From positions 301,499 through 361,229 of the forward strand of contig DASP01000012.1 of NCBI GenBank assembly GCA_002503825.1: a stretch of DNA of 59,731 nt, written 5' to 3'. This DNA comes from Methanoregulaceae archaeon UBA467. GTDB lineage: Archaea; Halobacteriota; Methanomicrobia; Methanomicrobiales; Methanospirillaceae. Positions 26,595 through 36,116 of this stretch are shown here, piece by piece (the stretch's first letter is position 1; each line of letters opens with the position of its first letter). The notes beneath the pieces are model-generated. The model had not been told where the DNA came from. It saw nothing but the letters and a program-made list of their open reading frames with translations, and did no database searches. The position numbers and the translations under genes were made by a program.

Positions 26595-29111
26595 ATGAGA
26601 AGGCCGGATTTTTTCATCCTCATTACGGCACTCTGCCTTTTGATATTCCTTTTAATACCGGCAACAGCAGACTCAGCTGGATATGACCCTGACTCCGGCG
26701 TTACTCATGTACTCCGTCCGGTAAAAGTCGCCGTGTACGAGTACCCGCCCTTTATCAATTTAAGAGAAGACAAAACGCCTTCAGGATTTTTTATCGACGT
26801 GCTGGAAGATATTGCACGTAAAGAGGGATGGTCAGTCACCTATGTTCCCGGAAGCTGGCAGGAGTGTCTTGACCGCACGACCACCGGAGAAGTGGATTTC
26901 ATCGGGCTTATCACCCATACAAAAGACCGGGAATCATCCTTTGAATTTTCAAACGAGACTTTTTTTGTTACATGGGGGCAATTGTACACACTCAGGGGAT
27001 CAGGGATCGGGGACCTCCCCTCACTTTCGGAAAAGAAGATTGCGGTCCTGAAAGGTGATATCTATTATCTCCTGTTCAGTTCATATGTGAGCAGTTTCGA
27101 GATAAACTGCTCATATATTGAAGCAAACACCTATTCTGATGTATTTTCCCTGGTAGAGAATGGTGCCGCAGATGCCGGACTTGTAGACCGGGTCTATGGT
27201 CTGCTCGATTATCGTGAAGATATATTTGCACCAGGTGCAATTGTCTGCTGCCCTATTCACCTGGTTATGGCAACGCCCGCCGGGAAAGAACAGGGCCTTC
27301 TCGCCGCATTCGACAGGGACCTCGCAGAACTGAAAAAAGATCAGTCTTCAGTTTATTATACTTCCCTTGACTACTGGTTTGGCAATCTTCCTGAGAAAGA
27401 GGTAATCCCTGCCTGGATCTGGTGGGTGACCGGGGGAATTATTGCGGTGCTCATCCTTGCCTGGGCTGCCAATATGCTGCTCTCAAGGCAGGTGCAGCAC
27501 CGCACACGGGAACTCAGGGATGAGATCGAAGAGCACCGTCAATCTGAACAGGCCCTTGCCTCTGAAAAGGTGAAATTAAAGAGTATTCTCGATGCAATGC
27601 CATACGGCGTCTTCATGGTGGACCGGGACTTTGCCATCCAATACATAAATCCGGCGCTTGAATCAGAGTTTGGCCCTGTGACCGGTAAAAAATGCTATGA
27701 ATACCTCTTCTCGGGGTCGTCACCATGCCCCTGGTGCAGGAATGAACAGGTTTTTTCCGGGCAGTCTTTCAAATGGGAGTGGACCTCTGCGAAGACAAAA
27801 AAAGACTATCTGCTCTTTGATATCCCTGTCAGGAACCCGGACGGCAGTATTTACAAACTTGAGATATTCCAGGATATCACCGGGATGAAAAAGGCACAGG
27901 AATCTCAAAACCGGTTAAACAGGGCATTAACAGCTGTCAACCGGGCGAATGAGATCCTTGTCCGGGAAAAAGACGAACAACAGCTGCTCGATGCCGTCTG
28001 CAGTGTGATCGTAGAAATGGGAGGATATCATGCTGCATGGGTGGCGTACAGGGGCGGTATGGACAGGAACCCGGACACAGGCTTCACCCTTGTCTCTTCT
28101 GCCGGAATGACTGCAGATATGCATGCATGGCTCGAGCAAAAGGTATCCGGAGACCAGTTCCAGGATCACAGCACAACGTCAGCTGCTCTTCAGGAGGGCA
28201 GCGTTCTGATATATAACGATATTAGTAATAGCCCTGAATTTCGCTATTTCCCTGAACTGGCTGGCCTATGGGAGATCAGGTCAATACTGGTCGTCCCGTT
28301 GCGAACCTCCCGGGAAGATATCGGTGCGCTTACGCTTTACGGGAGAGACCCTGATACCTTCACAACGGCTGAAACCGACCTTCTTTCAAGACTCGCCGAT
28401 GACCTTTCATTCGGGGTCATGGCCATACGAAACGAGCACGAGAGAGAAAAGGCTGTTGCTTCTCTTGCAGAAAACGAGAAAAAATTCAGGGAACTCTTCG
28501 ATAATGCCAACGATCCCATATTCCTGCATGCCATTACCGGGGAGGGCCGGCCAGGGCAGTTTATAGAAGTGAACATGAAAGCCTGCGAGAGATACGGCTA
28601 TACGCATGACGAATTCCTGTCGATGACCGTGCTGGATATTAATGATCCAAAATACCCCGGTGACCCCGCATCCATTATGGCCCTCTATTCAACCGGAAGC
28701 CATAATACATTTGAATGGGCGCATATGACAAAACACGGGTCAGGTTTCCCGGTTGAGATCAGCACACACAGGTTCACCATGGGTGGCACTGATGTGGCCC
28801 TGTCCATTGTCAGGGATATCACCGAAAGAAAACGCTTCGAGGAGGAACGAAAAGTCGCTTATACAAAAATCGAAGAGAACATGAGAGAGATGGCAATCTT
28901 AAACGATGAGATCAGGAATCCCCTGAGTGTGATTATTGCAGTGGTGGATATGCTCAATTCCGCTGACGGTGAGCTGGTGAAAAGACAGGTAAAAATCATC
29001 GACTCCATCATCAACAAGCTCGACCTGGGCTTTCTCGAGTCAGAGAAAGTAAGGTCTTTTCTTCAACGCTACTCCCGTTTTGATGATTATGAGGGGAATA
29101 AAGAAAAATAA
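26595..29111 (+). CDS. solute-binding/PAS/GAF/PAS membrane receptor without kinase domain
   Basis: Large receptor of 838 residues. A signal helix (about 5-26) is followed by an extracytoplasmic periplasmic-binding-protein type 3 domain (about 35-260: VKVAVYEYPPFINL, GFFIDVLEDIARKEGW, GEVDFIGLI). Next are a membrane helix (about 270-292), coiled coil, a PAS domain with a CPWC cluster (about 325-430), a GAF domain (about 440-600) and a second PAS (about 615-735). The last ~70 residues are a dimerisation-helix remnant in which the usual His of the H-box is replaced (LNDEIRNPLSV), with no ATPase domain. It should sense an external ligand but cannot autophosphorylate. ATG 26595 follows a GGGGGAGG site. 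The frame itself opens at 26574. Confidence 0.82.
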   Translation: MRRPDFFILITALCLLIFLLIPATADSAGYDPDSGVTHVLRPVKVAVYEYPPFINLREDKTPSGFFIDVLEDIARKEGWSVTYVPGSWQECLDRTTTGEVDFIGLITHTKDRESSFEFSNETFFVTWGQLYTLRGSGIGDLPSLSEKKIAVLKGDIYYLLFSSYVSSFEINCSYIEANTYSDVFSLVENGAADAGLVDRVYGLLDYREDIFAPGAIVCCPIHLVMATPAGKEQGLLAAFDRDLAELKKDQSSVYYTSLDYWFGNLPEKEVIPAWIWWVTGGIIAVLILAWAANMLLSRQVQHRTRELRDEIEEHRQSEQALASEKVKLKSILDAMPYGVFMVDRDFAIQYINPALESEFGPVTGKKCYEYLFSGSSPCPWCRNEQVFSGQSFKWEWTSAKTKKDYLLFDIPVRNPDGSIYKLEIFQDITGMKKAQESQNRLNRALTAVNRANEILVREKDEQQLLDAVCSVIVEMGGYHAAWVAYRGGMDRNPDTGFTLVSSAGMTADMHAWLEQKVSGDQFQDHSTTSAALQEGSVLIYNDISNSPEFRYFPELAGLWEIRSILVVPLRTSREDIGALTLYGRDPDTFTTAETDLLSRLADDLSFGVMAIRNEHEREKAVASLAENEKKFRELFDNANDPIFLHAITGEGRPGQFIEVNMKACERYGYTHDEFLSMTVLDINDPKYPGDPASIMALYSTGSHNTFEWAHMTKHGSGFPVEISTHRFTMGGTDVALSIVRDITERKRFEEERKVAYTKIEENMREMAILNDEIRNPLSVIIAVVDMLNSADGELVKRQVKIIDSIINKLDLGFLESEKVRSFLQRYSRFDDYEGNKEK

Positions 29112-29215
29112 CAGGCCATCCGGAAACACTGATTATTTTCTGTCCGGACTGCTTTGTCATACACGGGTCATCTGCGGTTGAAAAATTATTTTTTTTCAGC
29201 CCTTTTAAATTCATT

Positions 29216-29440
29216 CCAGTTCTGTCACTATTCCTCTATCGCCGCACCCCTCATCACGGCACTCCCGGGACTGATGCCCACGATCATAAATATGCGTCAC
29301 CACAATGCAACAGGGACCGTGCTTCGTTCTTATAAAAAATCACAGGATCGCACTCAACCCTGCCTGCATAACATCCCGTGGCGGGGCAGGGAGGTGTGCC
29401 ATCCCTCCTGTCAGGGTAACGGATCGAACAGGTTTAATTA
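29216..29440 (-). repeat. dispersed intergenic repeat, copy C (candidate structured RNA)
   Basis: Minus-strand copy. Reading from 29440 downward it starts TTAAACCTGTTCGATCCG, then CTGACAGGAGGG, a CCCTGCC/GGCAGGG helix, a T-run with ATAAGAACGAAGCACGG, GACGCATAT..ATGATCGTGGG, GGGAGTGCCG and GGTGCGGCGATAGAGG. It shares blocks with both A and B. It fills most of the 29112-29572 gap, and I see no gene in the remainder. Confidence 0.65.
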
Positions 29441-29572
29441 AAATGAGGATTTCAGCAGGGCCGTTTTTTCAAATCATTCACAGGAACGAGACTATAATTC
29501 CTTACCTTTTTTTGTTCATAAAACGCTGGGTATATACCCTTTGAAACATGATCTGGTGAGAAGGAAATATCA

Positions 29573-30055
29573 TTGGCGTTCATCTGCCAGATGTGCGGGG
29601 AGTGTTGCAGCTCCATGGGAGAGGTCATCGGTATAAAGGAAGAGACCGGTCATCTCCAATACCGGATTTTTTATAAAATAACCGGTGAAGAACGAATTGT
29701 CAGTGTTGATCCTGATAAGCAGGAACTTTTCTGCAGCAGGGATATTACAAAAATCAGGCCGATGGCCTGCCCATTTCTCAGGGAGACTGAACAGGGGACT
29801 GTTATCTGCACGGTACATCTGACCCGTCCTGATCTCTGCAGGCAGTATTCGTGTTTCCGTGTCTTGATCCTCGATCTGCAGGGCAGGAGGATTGGCAGGG
29901 TGGTTGCCGGAACCCGGTATTTCATCACTACCGATAAAAAACTCCGCACGCTCTGGGAGAGTGCGGTTGAGGGTGTTGCAGAGCCGGACGACGGGAAGTG
30001 GGAGGATTTTGTTGAGCAGGTCTGCACGTCCCGCGGGTATCGCGTAATCCGGTAG
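29573..30055 (+). CDS. YkgJ-family cysteine-cluster protein
   Basis: 160-residue cytoplasmic protein with the N-terminal CQMCGECC cluster and later Cys residues (LFCSRD, MACPFL, ICTVHLTRPDLCRQYSC) that define the YkgJ/UPF0153 group, thought to bind zinc or an Fe-S cluster. Function of the family is not settled. The frame starts with TTG at 29573 directly before the Cys cluster. A GGTGAG stretch about 15 bases upstream could serve as ribosome binding site. A second, only distantly similar member lies at 41130-41561. Confidence 0.75.
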   Translation: MAFICQMCGECCSSMGEVIGIKEETGHLQYRIFYKITGEERIVSVDPDKQELFCSRDITKIRPMACPFLRETEQGTVICTVHLTRPDLCRQYSCFRVLILDLQGRRIGRVVAGTRYFITTDKKLRTLWESAVEGVAEPDDGKWEDFVEQVCTSRGYRVIR

Positions 30056-30436
30056 TATTACCTGCAATTTGTATATTTAAAATTTCAGGGCAGGGCCATA
30101 TAATATTTGATCCGGAAAAATTATGGAGACACAGACTCTGCTGAAACCCTTACCGTTCTCCTGCTACCACTTGTGATGCAGGGATATATGGATTTCAGCA
30201 GACCCGGTGAACAGAAAATACAGAATCAGTATAATTTTTTCCCAGATCATTACACGGACTCGTTCTCAATTTAAAACCAGGGATGAGACTCCCGGTCCGG
30301 TGAGCCTGAAACAGGGCTGATATTAAATTAAAAACCCTCCGGATCAGCTGAAAAGCGTAATTTGAAGTGTGTTAAAAGTTGAGTTTTATTTTCCTGAAAG
30401 GCCCGTTCACTTCTGTTCCGGCAGGATCATGACGTC
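30056..30436. other. intergenic region
   Basis: About 380 bases between convergent genes. Only very short frames (under 30 codons) are present. No structure or repeat recognised. Confidence 0.4.
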
Positions 30437-30712
30437 TTACAGAATTATGCAAAAATCGTCATATTCACCGGTTGGGTTTTCCCAGGCAACCGCGATGTTT
30501 TCAACCGCGATAAACGGCTCTTCATCAGCCTTCAGTTCAAGAATGAATTCCTCGAGATCGGATTCGATCCCTTCGGCAACGACCTCGACCGATCCGTCGG
30601 GCAGATTTTTTGCATAACCGGTTACACCAACTTCACACGCACAGTCGGTTATATAATACCGGTACCCGACACCCTGTACTTTTCCTGTCACGCTAGCGGT
30701 GATGCGTCTCAT
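30437..30712 (-). CDS. acyP: acylphosphatase
   Basis: 91-residue acylphosphatase, hydrolysing carboxyl-phosphate bonds such as in acetyl or carbamoyl phosphate. The catalytic signature GKVQGVGYRYYI (Arg in the phosphate-binding loop) and the second motif GYAKNLPDGSVEVVAEG with the catalytic Asn are complete. Length and fold order are textbook. The C-terminus is extended by about 5 residues. It is monocistronic, and its target metabolite is not indicated by neighbours. Confidence 0.95.
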   Translation of the reverse strand: MRRITASVTGKVQGVGYRYYITDCACEVGVTGYAKNLPDGSVEVVAEGIESDLEEFILELKADEEPFIAVENIAVAWENPTGEYDDFCIIL

Positions 30713-31161
30713 TACAATGAGGGTGGGAATCTCTTGAACTTAATAATATCCTGTACTGCGGACCTGTGCTATTTTGAGAATAAAATTCCATTCAAATGAC
30801 GAATCCTGAATTCAACAGATTAATCCGCAGTAATATGACGTGCTGCAGGCTCCATCCGCTGGATTTCACCGTATGGCCGGAACATCACCATACCGACCAA
30901 CAGTCCGGCAATACGGTCAAGGGGCACGGCTTTGAGAAAAATACGTTTTATTTTTGTGTCATGCGATTGTCAAACATGGGACAGGTCCCGCATCCGATAC
31001 CGCTTCAGTTCTGCGACTCATGCTCCCGGATGTACCTGAAGATCCTTACAGTCCTTCCCTGTCAGCAGGGTTTGGAACTGTACCGGATGCAGATGCGCTC
31101 TTCAGGGGTTACTGCATGCCGGGACTGTGTGTACAGGACACATGCATACGGCAGAGTATTT
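30713..31161 (+). other. region with an uncertain Cys-rich frame (30961-31245)
   Basis: About 450 bases upstream of acyP and downstream of the radical SAM gene. On the plus strand an ATG at 30961 opens 94 codons ending at 31245, with CxxC pairs (FCDSC, ACRDC) and eight Cys in all. It overlaps the 3' end of the radical SAM gene by 84 bases on the opposite strand. It could be a small zinc-binding protein, but the overlap and lack of a ribosome binding site argue against it. Confidence 0.25.
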
Positions 31162-32343
31162 TTAGTATCCGGGCTCAAGGGCACCTGTTTTTTCGACAAT
31201 TGCATGCATCAGCATTGTGACCCCGGGTCGTTCCGGTTTCCTTAGTCCCGGCCGCCTCCTTCTTGTCCCGACAGGCCGGGACTCATACATTTCCCGGTCC
31301 AGTCGTTTTGAAATTTCATCAAAAATTCTTTTATAAGCCGGGCAATGGGGATCAACCGCCATGACCGCACCATTGGACGGGGCCATGGCATTATATGCAC
31401 ACCCACCCCTGCAATAGTCTGTATGGGCACAGTCCCGGCAGTGTTCGTCGACATAGTCCTGGAATTTCTGCATCCGTCTCCATGCCGCAGATGCTGACAG
31501 GTCATCCATCGACGGCCGGTCAGAAACATTTCCCATGACCCATTCCGGCATTCCGACGAACCGGTAACATGGGTAAATACTCCCGTCCGGCCCAACGGCA
31601 AGTGTATTTCCGAGACAGTTTACAAATGTGCAGACACTGCCCCGGCGGGTAAAGACCCCCCTGCAGAGGTCATTAATATTCATCACCTCGATTTTATCCA
31701 TATGTTCAAGGTATTTGTCAAGAAGGAAGACGAGAAGCTCCCCGTATTCTTCAGGCGGAAGGGCCCACTCGTCGGGCGCATCACTCCTGAGTGACGGGAG
31801 TGCAGGGTGCAGCTTCAATGTAAACCCGTTATTTAAGAAAAATTCAAATATATCCTCTTTTAACTGCACCGACTGCCTGGTAAACGTGCATATGAACCTT
31901 ACATGAAGGCCATTTGCCCGTGCGATATCGTATCCCCGCATGGTCTTTTTAAAGTACCCGTCCCCTCTCTGGCGGTCGCAAATCTCTTCAGGGCCGTCAA
32001 TGCTTGAGCCAATCGGGATGTTGTACTCTGAAAGAACCTGTGCGAGTTCCGGTGTCATCAGCCAGAGATTGGTCTGGAGGGCAAACGTCGGGTTCAGGTG
32101 CCGTAAACCGTCTGCCAGTAACGGCAGTGCCTCACGGTAAAAGTCCGCACCCGCAAGGAGCGGTTCACCACCGTGAAAAGTGAAGGTAACCCGTTCATTC
32201 CTGAATTCTTTGAGCCATTCGACCACTTCCTTTACAGTCCCGGTGCTCATCCTAGGGGATCTCTCATCAGAACTCCAGCAATAATGACACTTCGAGGGAC
32301 ATCCAAGCGTAGGGATGAGCATAACATGGAAAGCAGTCTTCAT
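31162..32343 (-). CDS. radical SAM/SPASM enzyme, peptide-modifying type
   Basis: 393-residue radical SAM protein. The N-terminal [4Fe-4S] motif CPSKCHYC reads CxxxCxxC, followed by FHGGEPLLAG. A C-terminal SPASM region has CTFVNC, YPCYRF, HCRDCAHTDYCRGGC and HCPAYK for auxiliary clusters. It resembles anaerobic sulfatase-maturase-like enzymes and, from memory, a methanogen group described as putative peptide-modifying (Mhun_1560-type). No sulfatase is in the window. The frame opens at 32601, but a TATA-like CATATAGTC about 57 bases upstream of ATG 32343 supports the shorter start. The last ~30 residues (RRRRPGLRKPERPG...) look like non-family tail. Confidence 0.85.
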   Translation of the reverse strand: MKTAFHVMLIPTLGCPSKCHYCWSSDERSPRMSTGTVKEVVEWLKEFRNERVTFTFHGGEPLLAGADFYREALPLLADGLRHLNPTFALQTNLWLMTPELAQVLSEYNIPIGSSIDGPEEICDRQRGDGYFKKTMRGYDIARANGLHVRFICTFTRQSVQLKEDIFEFFLNNGFTLKLHPALPSLRSDAPDEWALPPEEYGELLVFLLDKYLEHMDKIEVMNINDLCRGVFTRRGSVCTFVNCLGNTLAVGPDGSIYPCYRFVGMPEWVMGNVSDRPSMDDLSASAAWRRMQKFQDYVDEHCRDCAHTDYCRGGCAYNAMAPSNGAVMAVDPHCPAYKRIFDEISKRLDREMYESRPVGTRRRRPGLRKPERPGVTMLMHAIVEKTGALEPGY

Positions 32344-32999
32344 ATCGTACCATTCTTTAGCCTGCTTTTTCCTATTAACTGTTGTTATTCTGACTATATG
32401 CCAGTTATCCGGGCTTTGTGCGTTTTGCATCGGGGGTATCGGGATACCGCCCCGGGGTTCTGCAGAAGGCCCGCTGCGTTCGGATATGGATAAGCCGGAA
32501 GAGACTGTTGAAATCGCGTATAAGGAAAACCTGTAAATACGGCAGGAGATCTCATGATACCGGATCCCACCCGTGATACACGAAATACAGCCGGACAACA
32601 TTGAAAATTCTCATCAGACCTGAATCCCTTTAAAGTCCGGATTACACCCGTACTGCCTGTTCAGTAGTTTTCTTCACCGGATGAAATGTACTGATATCGC
32701 CTTCCACACACATTCTGCCCGGACAATAACTCCCTTTGAAATGCCACAGTCCTGATACACACCCCCGGCGCCACACCCGGTCACCTGAGGGTTTCACTTA
32801 TTACCAGGCGGGATTGCAATACGGGCATAATTATCATCGCGGACGGCAGTTATTCTGAAAAATATGATAATACATCCTGGAATCCCGTGGTACTTCTTTT
32901 TTCGTCCCGGCAGGCTGATAATACGTCCGGAAAATTCTAAAAATAAAAAATTCTTCCCGGGCCGGGAATTTTACTGCACTCCACCCCCATCATAGCATA
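32344..32999. other. intergenic region upstream of the radical SAM gene
   Basis: About 655 bases. I searched both strands for a short Cys-rich precursor peptide and found none that is convincing. It contains the radical SAM promoter (about 32397-32405) and the terminator listed at 32938-32970. Confidence 0.4.
32938..32970 (-). terminator. hairpin terminator
   Basis: TTCCCGG-G-CCGGGAA (32954-32968) is an inverted repeat of 7 bases with a one-base loop. On the minus strand it is followed by a T-rich tract, suiting termination of the gene ending at 33000. Confidence 0.55.
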
Positions 33000-33491
33000 C
33001 TAATAATTCTGCATTACGCTGGCTTCCAGTTCGCCACGTATTTTTTGTAGTTCCTGAATTCCAGGGCCCGTCACTGTTCCTTTTAAAAGATCTTTTTCCG
33101 AGTACTGTTGTAAGACTATCGTGTCGATTGCACGAATTTGTCTGGTGACGATTGCACTCCTTGCATTATTATCGGCAATTGCCTTCGCTTTTTCTTCTAT
33201 TGCCGAATTGGCAGCATCCTGTGCTTCAGTCGCACGGGCATCCGCCGGCACGCGCCCGAAATAATACCCGAGTACGACTCCTGCCATTCCGGTCATAATA
33301 GTGAAAAGGTCCTTCGCATTTGCAAGTTTATCAGGGTCGCCTACCAGTGAGAATGTGCCAATCAGAATTATTATCATGAATATCACGATAAGGAGCCCGA
33401 TGGCACCGGTAATCATCTCTTTCACGTACTGAACAGATTTATCATTCACAGATTGCGGGATATTGTCCCCAGGGTTATCAGAACCGGTCAT
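33000..33491 (-). CDS. membrane-anchored coiled-coil protein
   Basis: 163-residue protein with a short acidic N-terminus, two hydrophobic helices (about 26-50 and 66-82, the second containing GMAGVVLGYYFGR), then an Ala-rich helical coiled coil (about 84-163; TEAQDAANSAIEEKAKAIADN). Family not recognised, though similar small membrane proteins with a GYYFGR turn occur widely. It probably oligomerises at the membrane. Single gene with a hairpin terminator. Confidence 0.65.
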   Translation of the reverse strand: MTGSDNPGDNIPQSVNDKSVQYVKEMITGAIGLLIVIFMIIILIGTFSLVGDPDKLANAKDLFTIMTGMAGVVLGYYFGRVPADARATEAQDAANSAIEEKAKAIADNNARSAIVTRQIRAIDTIVLQQYSEKDLLKGTVTGPGIQELQKIRGELEASVMQNY

Positions 33492-33644
33492 GTCGAAAAT
33501 CCCCCATTATAACCGAAGTAACAGAGGGAGATCCGATAAAACTTCTCCCGCGCGGATGAAGGCCTCACTGGTAATTCCGGCCGGATCGCCACATGATGTC
33601 GCTCCACCACATCCTTTTCTGGGTTCAGCTCCCATCAACGTTAC

Positions 33645-34076
33645 ATGCGTGAGCCAGGACTCGATCTGAACCGTTCAATCTTTCTTATCGTACTTATCGC
33701 AATCTGCATTTTTGTCGCCATTGTGTGGCATTTTCCCGGTATATTTGCAAGCCCGGCGGGTAAAGACGGGGTACTGACCGGAAACGTCACTATCGGGCCG
33801 CTCTGCCCGGTAGAACCCTGTGAAGTGGATCCCGGCCTTCTGCTGGCTGCATATAATGCCCGGCAGATAATTGTGACAACAACGACCGGAGAACCGGCAG
33901 GTTCAGTAACGCCGGACCCGGTTTTAGGGTATTCCTTTCATTTACGGCCCGGAGTCTACATTATTGATACCAGCAGAACAGGAGTTGATTACAGTCCCGA
34001 TGTTCCTGCCACGGTCACCGTCTCACCCGGAGTTACAACCCGGCATGATATCCATATCGACACAGGTATCAGGTAA
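33645..34076 (+). CDS. secreted single-domain beta protein
   Basis: 143-residue exported protein with a signal-anchor helix at about 10-32 and a beta-sandwich domain beginning GVLTGNVTIGPLCPVEPCEV. This opening with two Cys is a pattern seen in many small archaeal surface proteins. The domain ends GYSFHLRPGVYIIDTSR...VTVSPGVTTRHDIHIDTGI, like carboxypeptidase-regulatory domains. It lacks any catalytic signature. Function unknown. It is divergent from the coiled-coil gene. Confidence 0.7.
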   Translation: MREPGLDLNRSIFLIVLIAICIFVAIVWHFPGIFASPAGKDGVLTGNVTIGPLCPVEPCEVDPGLLLAAYNARQIIVTTTTGEPAGSVTPDPVLGYSFHLRPGVYIIDTSRTGVDYSPDVPATVTVSPGVTTRHDIHIDTGIR

Positions 34077-34200
34077 GGCTGACACGTAATCCGCAGGTCA
34101 TGCCAGTCAGGTTTCGATGGCCGGCCCGCCGGAAGATGTGCCTGTTCCAAAGGTCAGGCTGCCGTATCCTGCTGACGCAAACCAGAGGGACCGGCAGGTT

Positions 34201-34980
34201 TTATTCACGTCTCTCCGGTACCGGTTCACGTTTCCCTACCGCAGCAAGATATATGAGAAACTGGCTGGTCCCATCGATGCCGAGCAACGCATTCATACTA
34301 TCATCATCATAGGCCGCAACGGCGCATGTCCCGCATCCTGTCGCCTCTGCGGCAAGATAGAGGTTCTGGCAGACATGTCCGGCATCCTTATGCAGTTCAC
34401 GGTACCCGCGTTCACCGTATCTCCAGGTCATACGGTATGCAACCGCAGTCCAAAGGAAGACAACCCCGGCCCTCATAAGAAACTGCTGGCCAAGACATGC
34501 ATCTGCAATACGGATATGAAGGTCAGGTTCATCACTCACCAGCTGGAGACGGTGCGACATTGCAAGGTACCGGTATAACCCGGGCCTCAGTCCTTCAACG
34601 TTATTTACGAGCAGGTAGGTTTCAATAGCATGGCGAGCCCCGGCAGACGGCACCGTCCTGAATGTCGCATAGGTCCCGACCACTTTTTTTACCCCCTGCG
34701 TACACCAGAGCAGGAATGAGAGTTCGGGAAGGTACAGGGGAGCTTTAGCGTAAGAACGTACGCTGTGTCTCAGTTCAATCGCAGCCCTGAGGTCCATCGG
34801 CGGGATCTCGATCCTTTCCGGGGGAGGGAGGTCGATATATGGTTTTTCCGGAAGCGGGGGAAGTTCGAGAGGGGGTTGCCGGAGTCCTTTCTCCTGGTCA
34901 GACGTCGCCAGGTAACGGTATTTTGTCTTCTCCATAAAATCATTACCAGTGCCGGATTTGAAGGGAGGAGAGGAGGCCAT
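34201..34980 (-). CDS. SagB/ThcOx-type nitroreductase-family oxidoreductase
   Basis: Flavin oxidoreductase of about 259 residues. The N-terminus FMEKTKYRYLATSDQEKGLRQ with PPLELPPLP is the opening typical of SagB-type proteins. The nitroreductase core follows: RHSVRSYAKAPLYLPELSFLLW, PSAGARHAIETYLLV, LYRYLAMSHRLQLV, ACLGQQFLMRAGVVFLWTA and the C-terminal GHVCQNLYLAAEATGCG. SagB proteins oxidise azolines to azoles in RiPP pathways, but stand-alone archaeal members like this one have no assigned substrate. No cyclodehydratase is nearby. I chose Met at 34980 because the family N-terminus begins a few residues later. The frame opens at 35034. Confidence 0.8.
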   Translation of the reverse strand: MASSPPFKSGTGNDFMEKTKYRYLATSDQEKGLRQPPLELPPLPEKPYIDLPPPERIEIPPMDLRAAIELRHSVRSYAKAPLYLPELSFLLWCTQGVKKVVGTYATFRTVPSAGARHAIETYLLVNNVEGLRPGLYRYLAMSHRLQLVSDEPDLHIRIADACLGQQFLMRAGVVFLWTAVAYRMTWRYGERGYRELHKDAGHVCQNLYLAAEATGCGTCAVAAYDDDSMNALLGIDGTSQFLIYLAAVGKREPVPERRE

Positions 34981-35303
34981 AATATAGGCCTTATACTCAT
35001 GGATTATAAGCCTTCGTGTTTTTTCTTCTGACATAAATACAAATAAAAGGCGTTATTTTGGAATGTTACTTTATTTTTGCGGGTATTCAAAAAATTAGTC
35101 CCGGACTGTTCAACATGAGAGGATGTCACAGATGTATTCTCAGTACAGGAGAAGAAATGTAAAGGTTTTCCAGAGACCGCCCGGTTTTCACTGAAATACA
35201 GGATCTTTATTGTAAACATAATGTTTTTTGCCCTTCTTCCCGTTTAAGTACCTGAATGAAAAGACATGCACTACATGCCCGGTGCATGAACGGATGATCC
35301 CCC

Positions 35304-36116
35304 ATGAATACCCGGCAGCATGATACGGACGGAAATTTCCCTTTGCTTGAATTTAAGAATATAAGCGTGGTGAAAGGGGGGAAAAAAGTACTGGACTCTG
35401 TTTCGGTTACCATCGGTGAAGGTGAGAATATAGCCATTCTCGGACCAAATGGCGCCGGAAAATCGTCTTTTATCAAGACCGTCACCCGGGAATATTACCC
35501 GTACGCACCGGATGACGGGACAATCTTCCGGATATGGGGCCACCAGAGATGCGACGTGTTTGATATCCGGGCCCTGCTCGGTATCGTCTCAAACGACCTC
35601 CAGTATTCCTTCAATCGTTCCATATCAGGCAGGGAGGTTATTCTCTCCGGGTTTTTCAGCAGCGTGGGACTCTTCCGGCAGGAGGTAACCCCGGCCATGG
35701 AGGAAAAAACTGACCGCATCATCAGGTTCCTTGACATTGACCACATCGCCGGACAACCTGTGAACAGGATGTCATCAGGTGAGGCCCGGCGTTTCCTTAT
35801 CGGCCGGGCCCTGGTCCATGAACCAATGGCGCTCATCCTCGACGAACCGACCAACAGTCTCGACCTTCATGCCCTCCACACGTTCAGACAGACGCTTCGG
35901 AAGATCGCCCGTTCGGGAACCGCCATAATCCTTGTCACCCATAACCTGCATGATATCATACCTGAGATAAAGAGGGTAATCCTGATGAAAGACGGTGCAT
36001 TCTGGAAAGACGGTGACAAAAATCACATTCTGACAACAGAAAACATCGGAGATCTTTTTTCGGTCCCCCTGCATGTAAAGGAAGAGAACGGCTATTATTA
36101 CGCGACCGGTTACTGA
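35304..36116 (+). CDS. stand-alone ABC transporter ATP-binding protein
   Basis: 270-residue ATPase with Walker A GPNGAGKSS, Q-loop-like IVSNDLQYSF, signature MSSGEARRFLIGRAL, Walker B LILDEPTNSLD and H-loop VTHNLHDI. It resembles the ModF/molybdenum-type and iron-complex-type ATPases (FepC). No permease or binding protein gene is adjacent, so partner and substrate are unknown. It may act as a soluble ATPase. It is divergent from the SagB-type gene. Confidence 0.88.
   Translation: MNTRQHDTDGNFPLLEFKNISVVKGGKKVLDSVSVTIGEGENIAILGPNGAGKSSFIKTVTREYYPYAPDDGTIFRIWGHQRCDVFDIRALLGIVSNDLQYSFNRSISGREVILSGFFSSVGLFRQEVTPAMEEKTDRIIRFLDIDHIAGQPVNRMSSGEARRFLIGRALVHEPMALILDEPTNSLDLHALHTFRQTLRKIARSGTAIILVTHNLHDIIPEIKRVILMKDGAFWKDGDKNHILTTENIGDLFSVPLHVKEENGYYYATGY

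Noticed and set aside
30961..31245. Cys-rich 94-codon plus-strand frame as a RiPP precursor or zinc protein
   Set aside because: It overlaps the radical SAM gene on the other strand by 84 bases, has no clear promoter or ribosome binding site, and its Cys pattern matches no family I know.
32344..32601. N-terminal extension of the radical SAM protein
   Set aside because: The extra 86 residues have no family resemblance, and a TATA-like element sits between them and the Met at 32343.
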